Part shown: positions 26,927-40,900 of the stretch, in pieces | Layout of the letters: every line of letters begins with the position of its first letter | How positions within the stretch are numbered: position 1 is the stretch's first letter | Source of the DNA: Rotaria sordida | Taxonomy: Eukaryota > Rotifera > Eurotatoria > Philodinida > Philodinidae | DNA: 64,000 nt | Assembly: GCA_905250125.1 (NCBI GenBank) | Contig: CAJNOL010000123.1 | Location: 180,672 to 244,671 of the forward strand | Reading direction: 5' to 3' | Position numbers and translations under genes: made by a program | The notes under the pieces: generated by a model | What the model saw: the letters and a program-made list of their open reading frames with translations, nothing else | Told to the model about the DNA's origin: nothing | The model's database searches: none

Positions 26927-28306
26927 CTACACTGTAAAGAAAAAAGAGTAGAATAATAAACCCCTTAAGGGTTTATGAAAGTGAAACGGACCATAAGCTC
27001 TTTAAGGATTTACAAAAATCAAATATCCTTTCATATACCCTTCGGTAGCGTTTATGACAGGGTATTTGGTTTTCACTGAAACTCATCACTTCACTTGGAA
27101 AAGATGTTGTATCAAATCTAAATAAATGAATAATATATTCTTTGTTGATACTTACAACGGAGTTAGATGTTTAACACAATCGAAATAAATAAATAATTTA
27201 TTTATTTTTTATTGACACTTACAACGGAGTTAGATGTTAAATACAACCTAAATAAATGAATAGTTTATTTTATGTTGATACTTAGAACGGAGTTAGATGT
27301 TGAATACAGTGTAAATAAATGAATAATTTATTTTTTATTGATACTTACACCGTTTTCGAGATATTTGTCTTACGTTCACACTTACTTAATTCTAACGCTA
27401 ATAATAATTTAAGAAAAGTATTTTGCTAGTCTAGTTTCCGAAGAATATATAAAAGTGTGTTTTATTAGAGATATGAGAATGATAAACGGTTAATTTTACT
27501 TAAAGTTCATTTGTATAATGTAAATGAGTTGATGGAATGTTTTCCTATTTGGAATAGGAAGAATACTACGATATCCATGTGTTACTGTAGCTTTAAGTGA
27601 AAATAGAGAAAGAACTACAAACGGAATGACTGATTCATTTGGTAAACCGGGCAATCCTGTGAAATGATACGACCAATGATATGATAATTCAAATTATTCG
27701 TTTAAAGCATCTGTTTCCTAAAGTCCTCGTCAATATGAAATCGATTTTTTTTGTCTCGTGATACTGTGAAAATTATGCCAGTTGATCAGTCAAAAATTCA
27801 ATCTTTCACCGAACTTTATTGCTTTACATGTTAAATATTTCATATAGATAAAAAAAAAATTATGTCTATTCGTTCATGCTTGTAATTATCGTAATTTCTT
27901 TACTAGAGCAAAACACATAATAAATAGACAAAACACAATAAAACAACAATAGTTATCATTTAAAAAATATAAACTAACAAGATATTGCTTTAATACACAA
28001 TAACAAGTGAGCCCGTATATATAACGACACCATCATATTACAAGGATTTGTAAAGAAATATCATCTGAAGTATATAACTCAGTTAAAGAATACGAAGTAT
28101 AGTAAATCTATTTAGCGGAATCATGTAAAGATATACCTTTTCACTGAAACTGTAGAATAATGTATCCTATAGAGTAAAATAATGAACCCTTCTCTCTAGA
28201 TTCTACTATAATAAACCATTTTTTGTAGTCTTAAACCCTTGAAGGTTTATGAAAAATTGTATTTAGAGCGAAAGTATATTATTCTACTCTTTTTTTTACA
28301 GTGTAG
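26927..28306. mobile_element. 1.38-kb TA-flanked DNA element with 28-bp terminal inverted repeats
   Basis: The left end CTACACTGTAAAGAAAAAAG at 26927 is matched by the inverted right end finishing at 28306; TA lies at both outer borders. TIR identity is about 90% over 28 bp, with inner palindromic patches (CCCCTTAAGGGTTTATGAAA on the left, an AAACCCTTGAAGGTTTATGAAA-like patch on the right). No transposase ORF is present, so it is non-autonomous or decayed. TA flanks suggest Tc1/mariner-type mobilisation. It carries an internal array of four 62-bp units. Confidence 0.75.
27107..27352. repeat. Four tandem ~62-bp units inside the DNA element
   Basis: Each unit contains AAATAAATGAATAATTTATT and, in the first three, ACGGAGTTAGATGTT; the fourth diverges after CTTACACCG. 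The repeat number would be expected to vary between copies of the element. Confidence 0.85.
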
Positions 28307-29031
28307 AGTAAGAGTTAGAGAATTCCTCTCAGTCACGGCACAGGATACAAAAAATACAGAATGTCCCAAAAGTTCATCAGGAAAGTTAACGTAAATATCT
28401 TTTATACGATTCAAACAATTTAATTGATTTTTTTAAAAACAATATGTAAGTATGTTCTGGAAGAACGTAAAAGGCTTGCTTCATGCAATAAACAAAAGCT
28501 CACCGAGTTATGGCTGAATACCTTTCATTGAAATCGTATAAAGTGCAATTTGTTCGTGGAATAGACAGGCTTTTGCGACAGCTCGAGCACATAATTGTGG
28601 TTCATTTTTTACAAACATCATAAACTTCATCGACATTTTCTTATATAATTTTTGATGATCTTCCTGAATGTTCTCGGCCTTTCACTGTACTAGTTCTACA
28701 AAAGCATTAAAATTTAACTTTAATGTAATCTTCATTTGATGTTTTTATGCCAGAGTTGTCTTGTCGTTTTCGTTTCACAACCATAGGTGACTCAAATTTA
28801 ATCATTTATAAAACAATTTTTATTCGAATGTTTATCGGCACAGACATTTATCAAAAAATATACAAAAAAAAACAAACTTTAAAAAACATGCTTACATATT
28901 ATTTAAAAGAAAGTCAATTAAATCACTTCAGTTGTATAAGAGATATTTATGTTAATTTTCTCGACATTCTGTATTTTAAGCTAATGTTTTCTTTTGAAAA
29001 TCTTCACAAACATAAAATTCTTTTATTATAG
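28307..29031. other. Intergenic with a decayed transposon end
   Basis: Near 28354 the sequence ACAGAATGTCCCAAAAGTTC resembles the termini of mariner-like MITEs. The reverse strand of about 28440-28640 reads as degraded coding sequence (ARAVAKACLFHEQI in one frame). The ORF at 28747-29031 is low complexity with no recognised domain. A T-rich acceptor at 29021-29031 precedes the STRA6-like coding sequence. Confidence 0.4.
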
Positions 29032-29092
29032 CAATAATTATGTCACCGATGGTTCATCAGGTTGTTTATTTCGAAACTTATTTAATAAATTC

Positions 29093-32000
29093 ATGTGTCT
29101 CTCTCATTCTTCATCATCATCATCATCATCAGAATGCAAAAAATCTTCGATTCCTCCTCCATTACCTAATCCTCGTCCAAATATATCAAAATTTCCGAAA
29201 CGTCATCGTTCAAAACCAATTATGGATAGTTTATTAACATTTATTCAATCATTTTTAACTGTTACTGTTGCTGGTATATCAATTGTTTATATTTGTGTTC
29301 AACGTACAAATGTAATATATAATGATCATAATGAAAAAATGAATAAAAATTTTTCAACAAAATCTTATCTATGTCATATAATTGGTTCAAATAATTCAAA
29401 TCAAAATATAATTATGCTACCATTATCAATTCTATTAACATTATTTCTATTTATAATACATCAAACAATAAATAGAGATAAAAAAAAAAGTTTTTTACAA
29501 AATTTATCATTTCCAATATTAGTTAATCCATTTCAAAAATCAAATCGTTTTCATACAATAATTGTATTTGCAATAATATCAAATCAATTAATAACATTAT
29601 TATATGAAATATTATTTTCATCAAATATTAATTTTCATCATGGAATATTATATGATTTAATACGTCGTTTTGGTTTAATTGTACTTTATGGTATAAGATA
29701 TTTTCCAATATTATTATCATTAAATATTCAATCATTTTTATCAACATTTTTAACATCAATATTTTTAACATTTGATTTATTATTATCTGTTTATTATGAA
29801 GCTAATTGTATTCGTGCATTAACATCAATAATTAGTTTAAAAACACATAGACAAATTGAAATATCACGTATACATTATTTATTCTTAAAATTTTTACCAC
29901 ATTATGCTGCATTAGGACATATTATAGCAAGATTTTATACATTAACATTACGAAATTTTTTAATATTATGTAAAGGTAATAGTGATAGATGGAATACAAT
30001 AACAAATTCAACATATCATACAACATCAATTGAATATGATAATGATTGGTATTATACAAAAAATTTATTAATTAATAAACGTAAATCTTCATCAACAAGT
30101 TATTATTTATATACACAAACAATACATGAAGAAAAAAATTGTTTATGTTTAAAAAATTTAATTCATTTATTTTATAAACCAAAAGCATATTTTCGTTATT
30201 CATCATTAGTTTTATTTACATATACAGTTTCATTTCTTGTTTTATATAATTTAACATGTTCAGTTATATTTTCAAGTACATTTACATTGCGTTTAGTTAT
30301 GAATTTAACTGGTAATATAATAATTAAATTAATGAATATAACAAATATAAATTTATCAATAAAATCATTTGAAAATTTATCATTTCAAAATGAAATTTAT
30401 TTATCATGTTTATTATCATTTTTTATTTATGTTATACAATTATTACTTGGTTTAAAAAAATATCAAACTGATATGTTAGATTATTATCAAGGAAAATATT
30501 ATAAAAAAAATCAAGATTTATTGTCATCATCATGTGTTTTACAAAAATCATTTCATTATTCTGGTTATCAAGTTGGTTATTTAGCATATGGTTTTATAGT
30601 AATAAATTATTTTATGTTTATAACATGTTTATTATTTAAATTATTATTTATACATCCATTATTAACGAAAATTCTTTTAAAAATTATATTACCAATGATT
30701 ATTTTATTTGCGTTAAAACATATTATTGTTTATTGTTTAACAAGATATTTTTTCTTAAGAGTTATTAGATCAAATAGAAATTTAAGACAAAATATTGAAC
30801 ATGATAGAAAAAATGAACATGATAATTATACAGAAAGACAAGGTAAATTGAATAGGCTTTTTTTTTCTAGAGATTTTATTTTCTGTATTAATTTCTTTCG
30901 AGATAAATATGTTTATTATTTGTATCAATTATATTAAATCTATCATATTCATGACTACATATTTCGATTAATGAGATACAGTTCTCTAAATCATAATCCT
31001 ATCGCCATAAGCACAAGAGTGTGTCTAGAAAATATATGAAGATCAGTTTGTGATAGCTATTCAATCTATATTCTCTTGAAGTATTGAAATTTTACAAGTA
31101 GAATCAATCGTTAACTTCAGTTTTGAATACACTTCACAGCAAGAGAATACTAAGAACAATCTAGTTTGATGTACTGTAAATCAATAAAGATCAATGTATA
31201 CCATTGTGAACAATCCTAAATGTGTATATTTAATTAAAGATTCGATTGGTTGATGTGAAATACTCAATAAATTGAATTTTAATCTACATATTCTTATTGA
31301 TTAGTAAAGTGATAGACGATTGAAAGCATACGAAAAAAAATGATTTTTAATTATAATTGAGATGAATTAATTTTCATGAATGGCTATCAATCTTTCCTCC
31401 TTATAGTCTATTATCCCTAGTGAGTATACAGAATTCAAGTTACTCATGTATTGGATCACTTGTTAGTAGAGCACCCTTTCGAGTACTCTGTTAAGAGTAT
31501 GTCACAGGGTCTTGGTTGGATGCTCTGCTAAGATTTGTTTCAGTACATGAATACTTATTAGATACTTGCCTATAGTGACAGACAAAAGTTTAGCGTAGCT
31601 GTATTTTTAAGTTTTCGTCTCGATGGCAATAGCTAGCAAAAGTTTGAAAAAAAACATGTGCGTAGTTGAAAGAATTCTCTCTTAGGAGTGATAAACTCGA
31701 AGATTTCAGCAAAACTGCTTGGATGAGCGTCTGGGAAAAATCAAGACTGGCTCTCTAGTTTTCATTCGAAGCTTTTGACAAAAGATTTTATGTGATAGAT
31801 TAAAGGGTTCTGACCAAGATGAGACTTCTACGACCTCTCTATGATTTTCCTCCATCGAACTGGATTCAACTTACAGAAGGCTCAAAGCATCAAATATGAT
31901 CAAAACATTAAAATTTTCAATGAAAAGAAGAGAAAAATGTTTCTTGGGCCTACTGTAAATTGAATGCAGTTCGATGAAGGAAGGGCATGGAAAGATCGAA

Positions 32001-33183
32001 GACGTTTCACTTCGTTCAGAACCGTTTGATCTATCACGTAAAATCTTTCTTCAAAAGGTTTAAATAAAAGCCGGAAAACTGGTTTTGGGAATCTTGGTTT
32101 TCCACAAATTCTCATCCAAGTAGTTCTGTTGGAGCCTTCGGTTTTACCAATTCTAATAGAGAATCTTTTCAACTATACAAATATTCTTGCTAACTACTAT
32201 CACCGACAAGAAAATTAAAAAATACAACTACTGCAAACTTATGTTCATCACTACAGTCACTATAGCATTCTACGAAAAATTTGTCAACAAGTTAGTAGAT
32301 TGAACATTTAAAAGCATTTTGAAGTCAAGTGCTGCAAGCGCACAAAGCACTCAAAGATTCCTGTAACATACTGATAGCAAGGTATCCTGAATTCAGTACA
32401 TTCACTAGACATATATATATCCAAGGGGTATTATAAGTAGAAACACTATTGAATATAGAGAAATTTTTTTTTGATTAAGTAAATCTTTAAAAATCATCTT
32501 TAGAAAATGTTTCATCTAAGATAATATGATTGTTTAGAAAGCAAAAATTTGTCTATTGTAAACTGATCATTTTTAATTTAGATCAAGCAATTTATAGTGG
32601 TTCAACTGGTTCATCAATATCAACACCTGATGATAACGATCATGATGAATCTCATTTATTTACATTAGAAAATCGTCATGCTTATTTTCTATTTGTTTAT
32701 TTTAATTTTTTCTTTGATTGTTTTCTTGGCATAGTATCATGTATTTCACGTTTATTTAAATCAGGAATTGCTCTTGTACTTTATATGCCAAGACTTGATT
32801 ATAGTATATTTGGAAGAAGTTTAGAAAAAATTGATAATGGTTATACAGCATATACATCATATCTTTATGTTGAAGCTATGCATACACATCCAATTTTAAT
32901 AACATTTACACAAATTATTTATATGAATATACTTGATAAACGACAACGACAAAAACATTTTTTATTAATTGATGAAAAACAAATAATTGAACAATATAGA
33001 CGAAAATGTTTACGTTTTCGATGGTTTTTATTAATAACTTTAATGAATAATTTATCATTAATACCAACAAGACGACATCATCGAAAATTGACAATAAATA
33101 GGCATAAGCAGAAAATAAATCAACGGACATTATCCGATTCATTATTGTCAAATGGAACGGTTACAGTTAATATGTGCCAGTGA
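29093..33183 (+). CDS. STRA6-like multi-pass receptor (retinol-binding-protein receptor family)
   Basis: Two long exons, 29093-30842 and 32582-33183, join in frame to 783 residues. The first open frame is bounded upstream by an acceptor at 29031, so an extra 5' exon is possible and the start is uncertain. The protein has about nine hydrophobic segments. Similarity to vertebrate STRA6 is best around SFHYSGYQVGYLAYG (compare FSAYQTAFICLG) and in the second exon: ENRHAYFLF..FNFFFDCFLG..S, then GYTAYTSYLYVEAMHTHP (compare GYYTYRNFLKIEVSQSHP). STRA6 moves retinol from plasma retinol-binding protein across membranes; in an invertebrate the ligand is unknown. The 1.74-kb intron holds inverted gene-like repeats. 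His/Ser runs near the N-terminus are low complexity. Confidence 0.75.
31430..31560. repeat. Small imperfect hairpin in the STRA6-like intron
   Basis: About 40-bp arms, the left ending TTAGTAGAGCA and the right starting TGCTCTGCTAA, are imperfect inverted copies (about 70%). Probably a short MITE remnant. Confidence 0.4.
31672..32168. repeat. Inverted duplication with a shared reading frame, in intron
   Basis: Arms of about 220-235 bp at 31672-31890 and 31935-32168 face each other. The right arm, read on the minus strand, is open for 90 codons (31900-32172). The left arm, read on the plus strand, gives a related peptide in one frame with two stops. Shared motifs: RFYVID, TWM/AWM, LRSFH.LPSSN versus LRPLYDFPPSN. 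This looks like two inverted copies of a protein-coding fragment, or the arms of a foldback transposon. No known domain recognised. Confidence 0.65.
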
Positions 33184-34957
33184 AAAATTAAATTGATTCA
33201 ACAGAAATAAAAAGAACAGTTTTCTTTTTTTCCTTTTCGATGTTGTTATTTGTACAAATTACTATTGTTATAGTTTGTTTTTCTTTTTAAGAATAGATTT
33301 CAGCATTCCAAACAAATCTTATGAATTGGAAATATATATTTCACTTGCCTTTGAAAATAAGACATCCTAAAGGTTTCAACCGCTTTTAGAAAATATGGAC
33401 GAAAAAAAAACAAAAATCTTTGATCAATACATATTTTTGTAGAATAGAACAAATAATAATGAGAATTATTGAGAAATACAAAATTCACCACAGAATAGTA
33501 ACGCTTTGTCGAAATTATAATGCATCACATTTGTACAAATCTTCATGAGTCGTAATTTTCCTTTTTGCTGACAATGTTTTTCGCTGATTTCAATATCATC
33601 GAATGAACTTACAACCGAAAACTAGTCTGGATCAAACCTGAACGATTCCATATATAACATTTTATTTTAATTAACCAGTTCATTACCATATCGATTGATT
33701 ACCATCTCAGATGGATGTGGGTATAAATCCGGTTATGGATGCAGATCTTCAATTCACTTTTAGTAATACCCACACCCAACGAGATGGTAACCAATCGATT
33801 TCGTAATGAATTCGTTAACTAAAATGAAATATTATATATACTTAGGGCATACCAAAAGTAGTAGCAGTGACACTTTAATTTCGTATGGTAGGCTTCAAGG
33901 AACTTTCTTTCTATATAGTCTGATAGAGAAAAAACTGCTCTGTCTTTCTATACTATTTGATCATACTTCAATTAATGTCATAATATTAAATTTTCTATAA
34001 AACCTATTTTTGTACGATATGTGTTGGTTGTACTAGATCATATTTTATTTTCAATATGTATCATCTTCTTATTATTATTTTTTTATACTTCTTCTCTCTT
34101 TTTTTTCTCCTCTTCTCTGAATTAGCCATCAACATGTATAAGTATTTCTACGAGATCTCAAACACACTATACAAAAGTGATCTCCGATTTTGATGAAATT
34201 TTCAGCGTTTGTAGAGCTTTTTAATTCTAAGCATTTTGATAAAAAGTTTTTTTTAAAGTTTTTGTCTTCATGGAGATATACACAAAATACTGTTATCAAT
34301 AATTATCAGTAGAATGTGAAAAACGGATTTTCTATGCAACCTTGACTAATGGTTTTCGATAGTTTTCTTCACTAAAACGAAGTTGAAAATAAAACCCAAG
34401 ACTACAAAGTGTTTACTAAAAATCATATTGTAATCACAATAAGAATTGATAATGAAAATACAATGATTTTGCAGAATATTCTAAGCAATGTCTTTTTTTC
34501 TCAAATATTTGAAAAACAGTGAACTTACATATTTCAATTCAGTGTATTCATTTTGAACAATGAGCACAAATGAAATAATACAAAACAAAATTTTAAAAAC
34601 CATACAATTATAGAAAGTTCATACATATCAATTGCTTTGTTTAAAAGTTATTCATGTTCTTTTTTTGTCTGGCAGACTTTTGGCACACTTTGTATTTATA
34701 TTTCTAGCAAACATAACTATCAGACTTTTAATTTTTTCTTTATAATAACATAATGTTGGTTCATTCGCATCATTTTATTCACTAAAAAGAAAGACTTGAT
34801 CAATAATACTATTATGCTTAAAATTTCGTCCATCTTTTCATCAGTAACATTTCGGATTAAATAAATAAAAAAGAAAAAGAATCACCAATGTAAAATTAAA
34901 CGAAAAATAAAATAAAAAAGAATTAATATATCACACAAAAAAAAAGAACATTCGATA
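33184..34957. other. Convergent intergenic region
   Basis: 1.8 kb between the 3' ends of the STRA6-like gene and the spatacsin gene. It holds one hairpin MITE (33649-33840) and no supported gene. ACAAAGTGTGCCAAAAGTCT (reverse strand near 34690) resembles a mariner-type MITE end, but no partner end was found. Confidence 0.5.
33649..33840. mobile_element. 190-bp hairpin MITE
   Basis: Inverted arms 33649-33724 and 33765-33840 (about 75 bp, about 80% identity), with outer CATATATAACATTTTATTTT and inner ...ACCATCTC.G.TGGGTGTGGGTAT. The spacer is 40 bp. No coding capacity. Confidence 0.75.
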
Positions 34958-37900
34958 TTACAGAACTCGAATAGTATCACGAATATATGGTGAATCAATA
35001 GATGTAAATAAATTTGAATAAGTATTATCATTTGTTATTAATAATTGTTGTAAATGAATAAGAATAGATGAATCAGTTATATGTAAAAGTATTTCTTGAA
35101 AATTTTTAATTGATATTGTATTAAAAGGTTTTTTTAATAAATTTCTTCCCATTGTTAACATAAATTGATCATCAATTGATATTAATTGTTGAAATTCATT
35201 CCAATATACAATTGCGTTTGAATTTTTATTACATATAAATTGTTCTATTAAACAATGTGACCATAATGAATGTTCATTATAAGCATCAGCTAAAATAAAT
35301 GCATGCCAACAACGTTCAAAATTTGGCAATAAATCACGTATTTGTTTTGAATTTAAATTTAATATAACTAATCCTTGTTGTTTTTGCATAAATTCAATTT
35401 GTAATGATATAAGACGTGCTTGTTTTAAACATTGTTCACTTTGACGACAACAATCAGCTAAATAAAATGTATCAGCTGCATCAGAATAATATTGAAGTAA
35501 ACTTTGTAATGTTATTGACATTTCAGCTGATGAATATGGTTGATTAAATTGAAGTGTTTTTAATAATTTTTCTCCTGCATCACGATACATTACGGCTAAT
35601 TCATGATGCATATTTAAATTCATTGATATTGATGTAAATGTATGTTCATCATTTGGATGATATCGTTTTATATAATCAAATAATGCTGTATTTAAACGTT
35701 CATCATTATTATTACTTATTGTTGATAATAATAAATCAAATTGATCAGATTGAAATAACATATCAAATATATATATCATTTCAGAATATTGTTGTAAACC
35801 CATTAATAAACGAATAAGTAATTGATAACCATTTAATTCATTTAGAAGAAATGCTACATGACGAGCATGATCAAGTACTAAACATATTCCTTCCATATGA
35901 CATGAATTAATAAAACATGTATGTGCATAGATTAATAATTCAATACGAATACGAAGTAATGGCGATGAAACATCTGTTCATAAACAAAAATAAATAAATA
36001 TAGATTTTATTTAAAATCAATTTACTTAGTCTAAATATATAATGGATGATGCAAAAGTTTTGCATTATTTGTTTTTTTTCACAATATAGTATGACAATAA
36101 CTCATCGTGAAAACTCGATAGTTTTATTATTAGAATCTCTACTACAAAGTTGTGTAAAAATATTTACCGAAAGCTGATACCTTTTAAGAACATGTTTGAC
36201 TGAAAAAGTACTTTGCAACTTCACATAAAAGCAATGAGGAGAAGTACATTTGATCGATTTGTGTTGCACTTGGCTTTCGAAACTTTTAGATATGTAATGT
36301 GTGAGTGTAACTAACGTGACACAGGCTTTCTAGTGGTATCAAAATATTCGAATTACAAAACTACAAATTCCAATAGGAAATTATTTTATTTTAAAAATTT
36401 GATTTTCCGTTTACAACGTCCAATGAAGTTTTTCTCATAATGTCTAATAGAAAAACTGTATTCTGTATTACATAATGTACTTTTATAGAGAGCTCACTAA
36501 ATTCTAATTGGACATTAAATATTGGATTTGACTAACTTCAATTGCTAGAAAAAGTCTTACTTTTCGATATCACTTATTAGTTGTAAAAGCTTTTCGCTAA
36601 CAAAGACTGTTAGAAAAATGTTGATTTTGAACTCAACCAATAATAGAAAACTTTTATTTTTACCTCTTTACAATGTCCTATCGTAGTGCGCTACAAAATT
36701 CTATAAAAGGTGGAAAATAAATGTGCAGAGAACTTCTTCTTTTGCATTATCTATTAATAGCATGTTCAGAAATGTATCTGACTATATTGTAAGATGAATA
36801 ATGACTGAATCTATCAAAAGTAAATTGATGAAATTAGTTTACTATATACAAACAATACTCGCAAGAAATTTAACGAGAAATATGTAACCATATTGAAATT
36901 AAGTAAAGTTACATGTTGATATTTCAGTTCGAAACAATCATCAATTTGATAAAATTCAATTTTCCTTTACCTCACTTTCAAGTTTTAGAATTTATATAGA
37001 TAAATAGATACACTAGTTGCCATCAGTTGCATCGAAATCGCCAAGTATCAAAAGTGAGCGTTTAATCTTTAATCCGGCACTCTAGATTTAGTTTTAGAGT
37101 CAAAAACTAACGAGCTGACAGAACAGCTCAAAGGTCATCAATTGAAGTTGATTGAAGAATTTACAAATGATAGGTTAAGATATATTTGCTGTAACCTACG
37201 GCAGTTCCCTCCGTAATTCATGAACCAACACTTTTTTTCGATATCTGTTCTTAAAAAATTCTTTTTAACTAACCTGGTATACCCAAAGAAAGAAATTGAT
37301 CTTCATACATTTTTGATCTTTCAACAAGTTGTTTTCCAATAGCATCATAATTTTTTTCATATAAAAGTGAAATAAATTGTTTATATGATTCAATATTATT
37401 TGGATCAAATGGCCAACAATGATAATCATCATTTGGATCATTTTTTTCACAAAGTTTTAATGTTTTATCTGTTTCATCAACAATTAATTCAACAAGTTGT
37501 TCACTTGATAATTGTAAATATTTCGAAAATTTTTCAGCTAATTTTATTTTTGTTGGAAATGATGATGATGGATAAGAAAATATACGTTTTAATAAATTCC
37601 ATTCATCATTATGTGTATTTGGTTTTAATAAATAACATGAATCAATACGAAAAAGACGACTTATTTTAAATAATGTATTTATTATTGGTATTAAATGATC
37701 ATCATGTGATGTTCGTGATAAAAGACGATCAATTAATTTTTGTTTTTGATCATCAATTGTATTTGATTGATCATGATCTGTTGATGTTATTGATATTGTT
37801 CGTAAAACATCTGTTAAATATTTTTTATTAAATTGAGTATTATTATTTATTTCAGGTAATTGATCAATACGTGTACGAATATCAGATGGTGATAAAATAT

Positions 37901-40900
37901 TTAAATAAAGACGATGTGCATATGAAAAAGCAGTTAAATTATATGTTGTCATACGAAATTTATTTGCTAATTGTAATGCAAGTTCAGGTGATGAACGTTG
38001 TAAAAATGCATTTTCAGTTATTGTTACACATAAACGAAGATCTTTATCGGATAAATGATGTAAATTTGTTGCACCAGAACTTGTGAATGATCCTGATGAT
38101 CGACGACTTGATGTTGCACCAAATGATGGTAAATGTGAAGATGAAGAAGCACGACTTGATGGACGACGATTAGATGGCGTATTTGAAGTTTTGTCTTCAA
38201 AAAAAAAAATTTATTATCAAATAATCATTCTCGAACAGAAATGATTTTTTTCTACTGACGCTCTATTTTTCATTTGTCTTGTTGTTATTCGCTCGTTCTT
38301 TATTTTATTTTATTGATTTAACTGACAAATACTTCTGTTCCACACATTCATCATATCTACAGTAGATTTCAAGGCTTGATTACGTATCTCGATAAGCTCA
38401 GACCAACATTAATATTGATTATTCTCAAAGGTACGAAATTGATTAATTCATGATTTTTGTATTGATCCTATGACGACTGTAGGCAATCAATATAGCACTA
38501 GACAACATCCTCAATATCTAATATATAATCATTTATGTGCGCAAAAATCAGAAACTATGCGATTAAAATATTCAAATACGTATTTCTACTATTTGAATAT
38601 TGAGGACTGTTTGGAATGCTCTAGAACAGTTTAAGCTTAGTTATTAAAGCGATTCAGCGCGTTTTCCCATTGCTAAGGAATTGTTGAAACGAAGTCTGAC
38701 GTCTGTTCCACTGGACAGTCATGAAAACGTATTATAGATTTACACTCATTATTTTCTTTCGAAAAATAGATGCGAGTTTTTACTGTTGAGTTACATAGTC
38801 AACATCATTATTTTCCAATCGTACAATATAAAAAATACCAACAAATATAGATATCTCTTTGAATTTTTGTTTATAATTTAAATATGAATCATACCTATTG
38901 ATATTACTGTTACAACTGTATCTGTTGTTGATGTAACTTTATTTGTTGCAAAAACATTTTTTAAAAGTGCGGCTTCAAATTCATTTTCAGCAATAATTGT
39001 TGTTTGTTTATCTTCATCAATTATTTCATCTTCTATTTCAATTTCCTCAAATACTCGTAAATAACCATCAAAATCTTTTGGTATTAATTTTTCTGTTCCT
39101 AATTGATCAAGTAAATAATTTGAAAATAAACTAACCATATAATCAAGTATTTTATTAACAATTGGTCTATTTTGATATTCATGTATAAAACTAATTAATG
39201 CTGTCCATAATTTATCATTAATTGTTTGGTGTTGAGGAATTTTTATTGATAAATAATCATATGGTTCAGGTAAATGTTGTGCTTGATTAGCAAATATATG
39301 AAGTAATACACGAACTAATTTTGATGATGTTGAACGTATTGATATAAGAAAATCTCCATAAAGTAATGGTTTTTTTAAACGTTTAAGTACATCTTGATGT
39401 CCTTGACATATTGTTTCAAATGCTTCATTTAATTCTTTATCATCAGTATTTCGATCATGTTTATATTCATCAAATGAACATTTAAAACGTTCAAATAATG
39501 TTACATCAATTTCAATATTAACACGAACAATTATTTCATCAACTAAATCAAAACGATCATGTTTTATTAATTGTTCAATTAAGTACATTATTGAACGATA
39601 ACAACGATCTGTATACATAACAAGTGACCAATCAAATGGTACAGGTGATGGTTGTTCATCAAGTAAAGAAAATAATGGTTCAAAACGATAAAATTCATTC
39701 TTTTCACCAAGTAAATGAAATATTGAACGTATATCTGTATGTGATGATACTTGTCGAAATACACATAATAATAATTCATTTATTAATTGTTCAAACCAAG
39801 TTGATGTTTGTCCAAGACCAATATATGTTTCTGTTGAAGTTAAAAATTTTGGTATCGGTTGTTCATTTATATCAATACATGCATAACAAAAACGAACTAA
39901 TAATTCTAATCGACTATCAGGTGCAAATATATGTGTTGCAAGAATAAGGACTGTCCAATGACCAAGTCCAGCTATATGACATAATAAACGACTAGCTAAA
40001 TTAGCTGAATTTGATGTTATTGGAAATAGATGTGGATATTTTGGATTTAATGATTGAAGAAATAAAACAAATCCATCGATTGATGATACTTGTGGAAGAG
40101 TACTATAAAGAACAGCTAATAATGGACGAGAACATTGTTGAGCACCTAGAAGAAAACAAAGAAAAATGTAGGGTTTATTTTTAAAAAAAAGTGGTTATCA
40201 CAATCTCTGCAAGGTTAAAATGTAAAACATAATGTAATTGATCATGCTAAACACAGAAAGATTGTTTTATTCTATCTATTTTGGAACACATTTCTTCACC
40301 ATCCTTTCACTTAATACTTCAGAACTACAAAAAAGGAAGTAGTTCAAATATGATAATGAGATATTATTGATATACGATCTTTGATCGTACATCATCAACA
40401 TCTATCACGGTCTGTGTGGGAGGGAGAAGGATACGAATTTCTACTCTATATACTTCAACACTCTTTTTAGATCGTGTTTTATAAAAAAACATAGATGTTA
40501 ACAAGTTTGAATTGTGTAATCTTTTCTAATGTTTTAATACCAATTTGAATAATTTAAAAGAATTCTTATGTGTTACAAAGAAATTTATACTATTCAAATT
40601 TATAATTTCGAAGATATTTTGATATTATATTGTCATTTTACAATTAATATCTTATAAATATCGAATACGAAAAATTTTAGATTAGGAAAGATGAAGAACA
40701 TCTCTGTAATAAAGTAATCGGATAATGTAATTTTAACTTAGCAAACACCATGATTAAGTTTTGTATTTTCTCCTATTCTTATCAAAAATGATGAAATGTC
40801 ATCAATAAAGCTGTATATAGGATTCATTAGTGGTTAATTCTGACTATCGATGATCCGAATCAGAATCAAGTCCATTACTATCAAAAAGTCAAAGAAGCAT

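Noticed and set aside
27107-27352. CRISPR-like array
   Set aside because: Units are contiguous minisatellite repeats without unique spacers, inside a eukaryotic transposon.
29040-29237. ORF with a run of histidines
   Set aside because: Out-of-frame shadow of the serine-rich STRA6-like coding sequence.
31480-31545. tRNA-like sequence (GGTTGGATGCTCTGCTAA)
   Set aside because: No cloverleaf or T-arm GTTCGA in the right place; explained by a small hairpin.
34130-34700. Mariner-like MITE end near 34690
   Set aside because: Only one end seen; no inverted partner found.
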